Source of the DNA: Bacillota bacterium
Lineage (GTDB): Bacteria > Bacillota > Clostridia > Lachnospirales > Lachnospiraceae
Direction of reading: 5' to 3'
DNA length: 64,000 nucleotides
Assembly: GCA_023418475.1 (NCBI GenBank)
Contig: JAEZZO010000036.1
Location: 1 to 64,000, forward strand
Shown: positions 54,502 to 62,763 of the stretch, piece by piece
Numbering within the stretch: the first letter of the stretch is position 1
Layout: each line of letters begins with the position of its first letter
The notes under the pieces: model-generated
Databases searched by the model: none
The model's input: the letters and a program-made list of their open reading frames with translations, nothing else
Told to the model about the DNA's origin: nothing
Made by a program: the position numbers and the translations under genes

Positions 54502-56130
54502 TTAATCTAATGAAATCACCTCATCTGCCATGGATATGATATTATTATTATGGGACACAAATATAATAATTTTATCCTGTTTCATCTCGCTTAAGACATT
54601 CTTTAATTCAGAAATACCGGAAGTATCAATAGCTGAAGAAGCTTCATCAAAAATCAAAACCTTAGGATCTTTGATAAACAGCCTTGACAGTGAAATTCTC
54701 TGTTTTTCTCCTCCTGATATATTACTGGAGTTTTCGGATATGTTGGTGTCAAATCCACCAGGCAATTGAGATATAAAATTATATATATGAAACCTGTCAC
54801 ACCAATAATAAACCACCTCTTCCTTAATAAATTTCTGTTCGGTTCCATAAATCAGATTTTCCTTTATTGTATCATTAATCAACATCGGTTCCTGTTCTAT
54901 CATGCCAATCAGATTTCTTCTGGCTTTATACAGGTCAAGTTCTCTGATATTGTAGTGATCATACCGTATCCTTCCCTCATAATTTTCATATAATCCCAGA
55001 ATCAAATCCAATAAAGTACTCTTACCTGAACCATTTCTGCCTGTAATACAGTATATTTTTCCTTTTTGAAAGCTGTAACTGAAATTATGCAGAATTTTTT
55101 TCTTATCATGATAGGCAAAGGATACTTCCTCCAAAGAAATTTCATTTATATCATCAATTTGCTGCTGTCCATTATGCTCTTCTTTTATCTCAAGTAGTTC
55201 ATTAATTCTTGTAAAGGATACCAAAGCACCCTGATAGGATTGTCCAAAGCCTATAAAATATCCTGTGCTGTCAATTATCATGAAAAAGTAAGCATTAATA
55301 ATTGTAAATTGTCCTATTGTCATTCTACCCTTGATGATTTCCAATCCTCCTAAGAAAAACAAGAGAATTTTTGCAAAGTAACCTATTGCTACTCCGGAGT
55401 TTGAAAATAGGTAGGATACTCTTGTAGATTGAAGCAATGACCGAAATAATACCATGAAGCTTTTATAAAGCTCTGCTGAAAATTTATCATACCACGAATT
55501 TATTTTCAGCAGCTTTATCCTGTAAAGCTGCTCATTTATCTTTGAGAAGAATTTATTCTGGCTTTCTCTATATGCATACTCTGTTTTATACAGCTTTTTT
55601 CGAAATATATAATAAACCAGTATATACATCGGAATAAGAATAATTAGAGAGCTTCCCAGTCTTAGATTCAACATCATAATATATATTGTTAAAAACACAA
55701 TGGTAATTGCCTTTACTGGTAAATTGATAAAGTTCTCTATTACAAATGAGGTTATATAGCTTGTATCAGAATTAATTCTTTGATTCATATAAGCTATATC
55801 TACCTCATTAAAATACAGAAGGGGCAGTCTCTTCAGATGCTCAATCACGGATATGTTCATATGATAGGATATCTGGGCTTTCAGTTTTGCATTTACTATG
55901 CTGACTCCATAAGAGGACATGATAAAAATAACAATAACAAGAATAAGGCGGCTGGTAAAATTATAGATAACACTCTTATCCTTTGTCATACAGATGACAT
56001 CTATATATTTCCCCGTAATATAGGGGAAAATCATGGAGGTTGCCCAAATAATAAGATTAAGCAGAGAAAACATTACTGCCAGAAAAATGTATTGCTGTGC
56101 ATATTTTTTAACATATCCAAATACCCGCAT
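54502..56130 (-). CDS. ABC half-transporter (membrane domain plus ATPase), second
   Basis: 542 residues. Six hydrophobic segments (about 12-290), then an NBD: Walker A GRNGSGKST, Q-loop IGMIEQEPMLIND, signature ISGGEKQRISLSR, Walker B KVLIFDEASSAID and H-loop IIFVSHN. No peptidase domain. It lies 35 nt downstream of the radical SAM gene and on the same strand as it and the precursor, so it is the cluster's own exporter, or half of a heterodimer with 52619-54307. GAATAGGTG before the ATG is a weak ribosome site. Confidence 0.88.
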   Translation of the reverse strand: MRVFGYVKKYAQQYIFLAVMFSLLNLIIWATSMIFPYITGKYIDVICMTKDKSVIYNFTSRLILVIVIFIMSSYGVSIVNAKLKAQISYHMNISVIEHLKRLPLLYFNEVDIAYMNQRINSDTSYITSFVIENFINLPVKAITIVFLTIYIMMLNLRLGSSLIILIPMYILVYYIFRKKLYKTEYAYRESQNKFFSKINEQLYRIKLLKINSWYDKFSAELYKSFMVLFRSLLQSTRVSYLFSNSGVAIGYFAKILLFFLGGLEIIKGRMTIGQFTIINAYFFMIIDSTGYFIGFGQSYQGALVSFTRINELLEIKEEHNGQQQIDDINEISLEEVSFAYHDKKKILHNFSYSFQKGKIYCITGRNGSGKSTLLDLILGLYENYEGRIRYDHYNIRELDLYKARRNLIGMIEQEPMLINDTIKENLIYGTEQKFIKEEVVYYWCDRFHIYNFISQLPGGFDTNISENSSNISGGEKQRISLSRLFIKDPKVLIFDEASSAIDTSGISELKNVLSEMKQDKIIIFVSHNNNIISMADEVISLD

Positions 56131-56165
56131 AATATAACACCTATTCCCTGAAGTATTTTATTTCA

Positions 56166-57506
56166 CTAGGCACAATCATATATATGATTAAGCTTCTTAT
56201 ATTCCTCAAAGACGATTCTTAAATTTTCTTTAAAGCTGACTGTCTTGTTCCAGCAGGTTGGAGTGTTATCATTTATTAACCGTCGATGCGGACAGCCACC
56301 ATTGCAAAGAGGCAACAGATTACATTCCAGGCATTGTATGGGTGTATCCATGCATAGCCAATTAAGATTTTCCCGATTCATAAGCTCACCGTTAAAAATA
56401 TCTCCCACATTTTTGCTGCTGTCACTCATTACATCCCAGCATTTATATAAATTGCCCAGGGGATCTACTACATAAAAATTCGTACTGATTGCTGCACAGG
56501 AAACGACCTGTGAGGTTGGATATAAATATTGTATGAGCTTGAAGCTGCCCCGGTCGTATATTTTCCTTAATAAATCCGACTCTATCAAACCAAATTCCTG
56601 TCTGGAGTAGCAATGAGACGAGTTTGTTTTGCAATGGTCACTGATATTTTCCACCGGTGCAAAATAAAGACCCACTGCTTCTCCCCATTTTCTTTCCGTC
56701 AAAAAATAATCAATCAGCTTCTCAGCCTCATTAATATTTGTTCTATCAATATTACATCGAACCATGATAAATATAATATCCTTAGCTGCATCAATATTAT
56801 TTGTAATGATCTCAAAGCTGTCCCCATGGCTTGCAAGAATTCTCCGCTTATTATGTATTTCCCTGATTCCATCAACCGTTATCTGTACAAAGGAAACCTT
56901 GCATTTTTCCTTCAACATAAGAGCTGTTTCTCTGTCTAGTAGTATCCCATTTGTGATAATCTCGGATTTATATTCAATATTATTTTCTTTACATAATCTG
57001 ATAAATTCACCAGACAAATATTCTATGATATCCTTTTTTAATAAGGGCTCTCCGCCAAACCAGCTGGTGGCAAATTTTTTATAAACACCACTCTCCAATT
57101 TGTTTTTCACAAATTTTATCAATGCCTCTTGTGTTTTGTCGTCCATTGCCTTGTCAAGCTTATCCTCATAACAATAAGGACATCTCATATTGCAGTTCAG
57201 TGTAGGCGCAATCGTTAAGCCAAAGGTATCACTGGAATATCTCCCGGTACGTTCCCAATATTTATATAGCTTAAGCTCATCTATATCCTTATCTACCAGG
57301 AATTTATGATTTCTCATTACTTTAATATTTTCAAGTAACTCATCATCCGTTATCGAAGCAATATCAACTTCTTCGATTGTTTCATACAATTGCCGCATTT
57401 TCTTTTCCACAATCCCGAAGGCAGTCGTAAGTGTATTGAACAACAGCAGCTCTCCACCGGTAAGTTCATCTATCTCTACATTAAAAAAAGACTGTTTTAA
57501 AGTCAT
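56166..57506 (-). CDS. Radical SAM/SPASM peptide maturase
   Basis: 446 residues from the ATG at 57506 (GGGAG 6 nt upstream; the open frame begins at 57557 with no ribosome site). N-terminal region (about 1-85) with ELTGGELLLFNTLTTAFG, resembling a RiPP precursor-recognition part. Radical SAM core with Cys105-x3-Cys109-x2-Cys112 (NCNMRCPYCYE) and SWFGGEPLL. C-terminal SPASM domain with VSCAAISTNFYVVDPLGNLY, KCWDV, CLECNLLPLCNGGC and a final Cys, enough for two auxiliary [4Fe-4S] clusters. It probably makes thioether links on the Cys-rich precursor encoded just upstream. Confidence 0.92.
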   Translation of the reverse strand: MTLKQSFFNVEIDELTGGELLLFNTLTTAFGIVEKKMRQLYETIEEVDIASITDDELLENIKVMRNHKFLVDKDIDELKLYKYWERTGRYSSDTFGLTIAPTLNCNMRCPYCYEDKLDKAMDDKTQEALIKFVKNKLESGVYKKFATSWFGGEPLLKKDIIEYLSGEFIRLCKENNIEYKSEIITNGILLDRETALMLKEKCKVSFVQITVDGIREIHNKRRILASHGDSFEIITNNIDAAKDIIFIMVRCNIDRTNINEAEKLIDYFLTERKWGEAVGLYFAPVENISDHCKTNSSHCYSRQEFGLIESDLLRKIYDRGSFKLIQYLYPTSQVVSCAAISTNFYVVDPLGNLYKCWDVMSDSSKNVGDIFNGELMNRENLNWLCMDTPIQCLECNLLPLCNGGCPHRRLINDNTPTCWNKTVSFKENLRIVFEEYKKLNHIYDCA

Positions 57507-57609
57507 GCTCCACTCCCTCTCTAAAATATTTTCCAAACCTGAATTAGCCTGTCCCAAAAAACATGAATTTAACCTGGCAAGATCTGTTCAATCCTGCCAG
57601 GTAATATAA

Positions 57610-57789
57610 TTATGGCATATACGGCTGATGCGGATCGAAAATCGCAGTATTATCAGTCTGGCAGTTCTGACAGGTCTGACAGGTCTGACATACCTGACAT
57701 ACCTGGCACACCTGGCATACTTGGCAATCTGAACATCCAGTACTGCTTAGGGATGCCATATTGGTAATTCCGTCAATGATCATTTTCAT
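57610..57789 (-). CDS. RiPP precursor with nine cysteines at every third residue
   Basis: 59 residues, too short for most gene callers; GGGAGG lies 8 nt before the ATG at 57789. Residues 1-18 form the leader (MKMIIDGITNMASLSSTG). The core has Cys at 19, 22, 25, 28, 31, 34, 37, 40 and 43: first Cys-Ser-Asp, then Cys-Gln-Val four times, Cys-Gln-Thr twice, Cys-Gln-Asn and Cys-Gln-Thr. A tail DNTAIFDPHQPYMP follows. The radical SAM/SPASM gene starts 103 nt downstream on the same strand. From memory, clostridial Cys-rich radical-SAM bacteriocin families (CLI_3235 type) are related in style; membership cannot be tested here. Confidence 0.85.
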   Translation of the reverse strand: MKMIIDGITNMASLSSTGCSDCQVCQVCQVCQVCQTCQTCQNCQTDNTAIFDPHQPYMP

Positions 57790-57860
57790 CCTAAATACCT
57801 CCCTACTCTATAATTTTTTAAGATGACTCTTCCTTTATTATTTATAAATCATCTTAGTAC

Positions 57861-57889
57861 ATTATATTTGCACTCGCATATTAATATGC
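57861..57889 (-). promoter_or_regulatory. Promoter and palindrome upstream of the RiPP precursor
   Basis: Minus-strand TATAAT at 57866-57861, about 75 nt before the ATG. The -35 region, 17 nt further up, is poor and lies within a perfect 14-bp palindrome GCATATTAATATGC (57876-57889): a good site for an activator or repressor. A stem TAAGATGA / TCATCTTA (57823-57860) follows in the leader RNA. Confidence 0.5.
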
Positions 57890-57965
57890 TCAGATATCTT
57901 TAACGGATATTAATTTCTCTGTTTTTTTGATCACTGCCAAATTGTATTGTTATTGCTACTTTCCA

Positions 57966-58008
57966 TAAAACAAAGGCTCCGGAAGCTTTCATGACCTCCA
58001 GAGCCCTT
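57966..58008 (-). terminator. Terminator of the UvrA-like gene
   Basis: Minus-strand stem GGCTCTGGAGG / CTTCCGGAGCC then TTTGTTTT, about 130 nt past the stop codon. It separates the UvrA-like gene from the RiPP operon. Confidence 0.65.
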
Positions 58009-58136
58009 ATTTATTTTTATCTTTGTTTCTATTTTAGTAAATACTTCTCTTCATCTGTCCTTTCCATATCAAATTATCTCTCTGTACCATAGACTTATTT
58101 TCTTTAAATCCAATTACGCAATACTGTCTATGTCCC

Positions 58137-60386
58137 CTACAATGCCTTTCTCAGATACCTTGCCGTAATCGTATCTGCATTATCTATCATTTCCCTGGGT
58201 GTTCCTGTAAAAACAATTTCTCCGCCGGTGCTTCCTCCGTCCGGTCCTACATCAATGAGATAGTCTGCCTGTTTCATTACATCCTGATTATGCTCAATTA
58301 CAATCACTGTATTTCCTTTTTCCACAAATCTCTCCAGAAGCTGCATAATACTTTTGACATCAGAAGCATGAAGTCCTGTGGTAGGTTCATCCAGCACATA
58401 GATGTTCCCTTTTTTATCCAGATATTTGGCAAGCTTTAATCTCTGCCTTTCTCCGCCTGACAAGGTGGACAGGGGCTGCCCCAGTGACAGATACGAAAGT
58501 CCTACCTCTATCATCGCTTTCAACTGCTTTGTGATCTTATTGCTGCCTTGAAAGAATTCCAATGCTTCCTCAGCGGTCATTTCCAGTATCTCAACCATAT
58601 TCTTACCCTTATGGGATATCTCCAGGGCTTCTTTGCTATACCGCATTCCTTCACAACTCTCACATACGGTTGTCACTGGATCCATAAAGACCAGCTCCGT
58701 TATAATGACACCCCTTCCCTTACAAACCGGACATCCGCCCTTACTGTTAAAGGACAGCAGGGATGCATCCGCCTTATTTTCACCTGCAATCAGCTTTCGT
58801 ATATCATCAAAAAATCCAAGGAAAGTAACCGGTGCAGAACGGCCCGTTGCTGTAATCGGTGATTGATCCACTAGTACCACCCGATCCTCATGCTGCGCAG
58901 CAAATACATCCCGTATTAAGGTACTTTTACCGGAGCCTGCCACACCGGTTACTACTGTAAGTACACCCAGCGGGATATCCACCGATACATTTTTAAGGTT
59001 ATGTATACTTGCACCCTCCACTCTCAGAAATTCCGACGGAATACGGGGGTTATTTTTTAACGGAATTACTTCCTTCATTGCATTACCGGTTAAGGTTCCT
59101 GACACAAGAAGTGCTTCATAGCTGCCCTGAAAGAGAATCTGTCCTCCATTCTTACCTGCCAGCGGACCTACATCAATTACTTCATCTGCAATACTAATAA
59201 TATCCTTATCATGCTCTACTACCAGTACCGTATTCCCCTTATCTCTAAGATTTTTTAACAGCTTTGTCATTCTGTGTACATCCCTCGGGTGCATTCCGGT
59301 ACTTGGTTCATCAAAGATATAGGTCATTGAAGTCAGAGAACTCCCCATATATCGAACCAGCTTCAGTCTTTGTGCCTCGCCTCCTGACAAGGTGGCAGAT
59401 TCACGATTCATATTCAGATAGGGAAGTCCGATCTCTATCATTCTGGTCAGGGACTGCACCAGTGTCTCTATTATAGTTTTCGCTCTCAAATCACCAATCT
59501 TTGCAAGCACATCCCGAAGTTTCACAAACTCCAGCTCGCACAGCTCAAATATATTGTATCCATTTACCTTACAGGAAAGCGTATTCTCATTTAACCGTTT
59601 TCCGTGACAACATGGGCATTGCTTTGTCGTGATATACTTTTCCAGTTTCTTCATGGAAGCTTCCTTCACCTCAGATATATCACGCTTTAAGAGAAGTCTT
59701 GTCATCTGGCGCTTAATTCCTTCCACCTTTTTGTTAATTTGCTCTCCGTCTGGTTTATTCGCTCCGTAAAGCAAAAGATTCCGTTCTCTTTCCGTATAAT
59801 CCTTCAGCTTCTTGTCGGGATCAAACAATCCGGAGTTCACATATTGCGACCAGTACCAGTTACCTACATGGAAGGCAGGTAAATCCACCATGCCGGTGTT
59901 CCAGGATTCCTCTTCTGATAATGAATCCGACAGATCAACGTCCAATATATTTCCAAGGCCAGAGCATACCGGACACATTCCATTAGGGTCATTAAATGAA
60001 AAATAGGATGCCGTTCCAATGTAGGGCTCTCCTATTCTCGAATATAATACACGCAATGCCGAGTACAGATCGCTAATCGTTCCTACTGTCGAACGGGCAT
60101 TTCCGCCAAGCCTGCTTTGATCCACTATCACGGATGCCGTCAGGTTGTCAATATAATCTACCTTCGGCTTCTCGTATTTGGGAAGTCTTCCCCGCATAAA
60201 TGCCGTATAGGTTTCATTCATCTGACGCTGACTTTCTGCTGCGATTGTATCAAATACAATACTTGATTTACCTGATCCTGATACTCCGGTAAATACAACT
60301 ATTTTTTCCTTTGGTATCCTTAGGGATACATTCTTTAGGTTATTTTGATGTAATCCTTGTATAATAATTTGATTTTCCTGTTTCAT
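58137..60386 (-). CDS. Short UvrA-like ATPase (UvrA2/drug-resistance type)
   Basis: 749 residues from the ATG at 60386 (AAAGGATA upstream), against about 940 for UvrA. Two ABC modules: Walker A TGVSGSGKSS near 30-40 and TGVAGSGKST in the second half; signatures TLSGGEAQRLKLVRY and TLSGGERQRLKLAKY; Walker B YIFDEPSTGMHPRD and YVLDEPTTGLHASD. Zn-finger pairs CPVCSGLG, CPCCHGKR, CPVCKGRG and CESCEG. The N-terminal UvrB-binding part is reduced, as in UvrA2 proteins that give tolerance to DNA-binding drugs. It could be general or linked to the neighbouring RiPP. Confidence 0.88.
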   Translation of the reverse strand: MKQENQIIIQGLHQNNLKNVSLRIPKEKIVVFTGVSGSGKSSIVFDTIAAESQRQMNETYTAFMRGRLPKYEKPKVDYIDNLTASVIVDQSRLGGNARSTVGTISDLYSALRVLYSRIGEPYIGTASYFSFNDPNGMCPVCSGLGNILDVDLSDSLSEEESWNTGMVDLPAFHVGNWYWSQYVNSGLFDPDKKLKDYTERERNLLLYGANKPDGEQINKKVEGIKRQMTRLLLKRDISEVKEASMKKLEKYITTKQCPCCHGKRLNENTLSCKVNGYNIFELCELEFVKLRDVLAKIGDLRAKTIIETLVQSLTRMIEIGLPYLNMNRESATLSGGEAQRLKLVRYMGSSLTSMTYIFDEPSTGMHPRDVHRMTKLLKNLRDKGNTVLVVEHDKDIISIADEVIDVGPLAGKNGGQILFQGSYEALLVSGTLTGNAMKEVIPLKNNPRIPSEFLRVEGASIHNLKNVSVDIPLGVLTVVTGVAGSGKSTLIRDVFAAQHEDRVVLVDQSPITATGRSAPVTFLGFFDDIRKLIAGENKADASLLSFNSKGGCPVCKGRGVIITELVFMDPVTTVCESCEGMRYSKEALEISHKGKNMVEILEMTAEEALEFFQGSNKITKQLKAMIEVGLSYLSLGQPLSTLSGGERQRLKLAKYLDKKGNIYVLDEPTTGLHASDVKSIMQLLERFVEKGNTVIVIEHNQDVMKQADYLIDVGPDGGSTGGEIVFTGTPREMIDNADTITARYLRKAL

Positions 60387-60535
60387 CCTGATATTATCCT
60401 TTCTTGCTGCTTTATTCATGAATAAGGGGTTTCATTACCCCTTAAATTTCTCAAATGATATCATAGCATAATTTAAAATAGTAATAGTGACAATTCTTGC
60501 TCACTTTGACGTTTCTATAAATTAGTTTGATATCA

Positions 60536-60700
60536 GATGTTAAGTGATAAATACGGAAGAAAGCCTATCCTGCTAACCTGTAGTGTCCTATATATGTTTT
60601 AATATAGGCTGTGCTCTTTCAACTAATATATCCTTCCTTGTTCTTGCACGCGTCATGCAGGGAATTGCGACAGGCGATATTCTTTCATTTTATTTCCCGC
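60536..60700 (+). pseudogene. Fragment of an MFS transporter gene
   Basis: LSDKYGRKPILLTCSVLYMF, a typical MFS motif A loop with the next helix, reads up to a TAA; in the next frame IGCALSTNISFLVLARVMQG and IATG continue (helix 3-4 region with RVMQG). One frameshift plus loss of both ends. Bcr/CflA or EmrB-type drug transporters have this pattern. The AT-rich stretch to 60900 is empty. Confidence 0.65.
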
Positions 60701-60921
60701 AATGCTTAATCATGTTCATATATTTCCTTCTATTATTGTTAAAGAAGCAACATTCAAAACGATGGGTATCTTGTTATAAAAATCAATTAAATTTAAAGAT
60801 CCATTGTACATTTATTAATACCGAGCTGTTATTTTTTACTAAATTAATTATCCACTGTAAATATTATATAAAATATTAGGATCGGTTAAAATAAAGTTAT
60901 AAGTTTTGAACAATTATTTAG

Positions 60922-60981
60922 TTGACAAACAAAAAAGCTCATGTTATATTTACAGTATAACGTTATAGTACAACGTTATAC
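60922..60981 (+). promoter_or_regulatory. Strong promoter with operator-like dyad for the opp-type operon
   Basis: TTGACA (60922-60927) and TATATT (60945-60950) with 17-nt spacing. The dyad GTATAACGT / ACGTTATAC (9-bp perfect arms, 9-nt centre, 60955-60981) covers the expected transcription start. A repressor there would control peptide uptake. The cognate regulator is not in the window. Confidence 0.8.
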
Positions 60982-61019
60982 CTAGCATTGATAAAGACAA
61001 TACAAAAAGGAGAGGCGAA

Positions 61020-62669
61020 ATGAAAATGAGAAAAAAATTACTATCATTTCTATTGGCTACAACTATGATAGCAACCTTGCTAAGTGGATGCGGTTCATCC
61101 AACGCAAAAACTGATTCCCCCTCAAAAACAGGGGATGTTACAGAAGCCGCACAACAAAGTACGATAACACCTACTAAGACCGCAAAAAGCACAGATGGAA
61201 CTCAAAAAGAAGCAAAAGCAGGGGGAATATTAAAAATTGGTACAGGCCAATCTCCCACCGTTATAGGATATACTCCTGAGATAACAAATAATTCCTTTAT
61301 TCAATACTTAAGATGTACTTTTAACTCATTACTTTTTTATGATGAGCAGGGTAATTTAGCACCACAGCTTGCGCAGACCTGGGAAACAGATGCCGATAAA
61401 GCAACCATTACCTTCCACCTTCGTCAGGGAGTAAAATTCCAGGATGGTACTGATTTTAATGCAGAGGCTGTTAAATGGAATATCGAAGAGTATCAGAAAG
61501 CAAAAAGAACAGAAGTTGCCACCATCAAGTCCATTGAATGCCCTGATGCAGATACTGTTATTCTACAGCTTAGTGCCTGGAGTTCCTCTGCTCTGGAATC
61601 CATCGGTTTCTTCGTTTATTATATGTCTCCTACCGCAGTGCAGAAAAATGGCGGGGCGGATTGGGCTAGAACAAATGCAGTAGGTACCGGACCATTCCTA
61701 GAAAAATCCTTTGAACAGGGTGTTGCTGTTAAATATGAAAAAAATCCAAATTATTGGGAGGAAGGAAAGCCCTATGTGGATGGCATTGAGTTTTCTATTA
61801 TAACTGATGCCACAACTCTTGAGAATACTTTAAACTCCGGTGAAATAGATATGATTTCATATGCCGGCTTGGATCAGATAAATAATCTAAAATCGAATAC
61901 CAGCTATGCAATCGAACAAAACAGCAATGGTATTGGTGTGGAAAGTACAGGAATTATCCCGAGCAGTGCAAAAGAAAGCGATCCTTTCTATAATGCAAAA
62001 GTGAGACAGGCCTTTTGTTATGCTATTGATGCGGATAACATTGTTAGTGCTTTAGGGTACGGATTATTAACCAGAACAAACCAGTGGGCAGCTCCTAATG
62101 CAAAAACTTTCAATAAGGAGGTACAGGGTTATAAATATGATCCGGAAAAAGCGAAAGCTCTATTAAAAGAAGCCGGTTTTGCAGACGGATTTGATACAAC
62201 TTTGTGGTGTCCCACCGGATCGGATAACTGGGCAACTGCTATTGCTGATAATCTTACAGCCGTGGGAATTCGTGCTAAGGTTGAAATAGTAGATGGTGCA
62301 AAAGCATTTGATTTAATGTCCAATGGTTGGGAAGGCATCTTCTTCCACTGGGCATCCGTAGGACCTGATTTAGGATTATTTATGGGACGTCACTTAGACC
62401 CGAACGGAGCTTATTATACAAAGGGAATTCAGCATCCTAAGGATTGTCTTGATTTGCTGGCTGCAATTCGTACGGCAAAGGATGACACCAGTAAATTAGC
62501 AAGTGAAATGGAATTACAAAAGAAAATATATGATGACTATGCACTTTTTGGTTTACCCTTATACATTACTCCGGTAACAGCAATAAAGCAGAACTACGTA
62601 ATGGATGATAACTATACAAAATATCATAATGCAGCATGGACACCGGCACAAGTATGGCTTGACAAATAA
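61020..62669 (+). CDS. Oligopeptide/nickel-type ABC substrate-binding lipoprotein
   Basis: 549 residues. Lipoprotein signal MKMRKKLLSFLLATTMIATL with lipobox LLSGC, a Ser/Thr linker, then SBP_bac_5 domain: LAPQLAQTWETDADKATITF, HLRQGVKFQDGTDFNAEAVK, VGTGPFLEKSFEQG, YWEEGKPYVDGIEF, YNAKVRQAFCYAIDAD. This is the DppA/OppA/NikA family; it delivers peptides or chelated metals to the permease. AAAAGGAGAGG lies 5 nt before the ATG. First gene of an operon with two permease genes. Confidence 0.93.
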   Translation: MKMRKKLLSFLLATTMIATLLSGCGSSNAKTDSPSKTGDVTEAAQQSTITPTKTAKSTDGTQKEAKAGGILKIGTGQSPTVIGYTPEITNNSFIQYLRCTFNSLLFYDEQGNLAPQLAQTWETDADKATITFHLRQGVKFQDGTDFNAEAVKWNIEEYQKAKRTEVATIKSIECPDADTVILQLSAWSSSALESIGFFVYYMSPTAVQKNGGADWARTNAVGTGPFLEKSFEQGVAVKYEKNPNYWEEGKPYVDGIEFSIITDATTLENTLNSGEIDMISYAGLDQINNLKSNTSYAIEQNSNGIGVESTGIIPSSAKESDPFYNAKVRQAFCYAIDADNIVSALGYGLLTRTNQWAAPNAKTFNKEVQGYKYDPEKAKALLKEAGFADGFDTTLWCPTGSDNWATAIADNLTAVGIRAKVEIVDGAKAFDLMSNGWEGIFFHWASVGPDLGLFMGRHLDPNGAYYTKGIQHPKDCLDLLAAIRTAKDDTSKLASEMELQKKIYDDYALFGLPLYITPVTAIKQNYVMDDNYTKYHNAAWTPAQVWLDK

Positions 62670-62681
62670 ATACTGGGTTTT

Positions 62682-62743
62682 AAGAGGCTGTCGTAACAAG
62701 AGTTATATTTAGAAATATTCTTTAGAAGACGACAGCCTCTTTT
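62682..62743 (+). terminator. Hairpin between binding protein and permease genes
   Basis: Stem AAGAGGCTGTCGT / ACGACAGCCTCTT with a 34-nt loop, then TTTT. Partial terminator or 3' stabiliser giving excess binding protein over permeases, in the same position as 46430-46462 in the sugar operon. Confidence 0.75.
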
Positions 62744-62763
62744 CAGTACAGGAGGAAATATAT

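Noticed and set aside
57661..57741. Short tandem repeat on the plus strand (CAGGTCTGA/CATACCTGA units) as a plain microsatellite
   Set aside because: On the minus strand it is the in-frame Cys-Gln-Val/Thr core of the RiPP precursor with a strong ribosome site, a defined leader and a maturase downstream.
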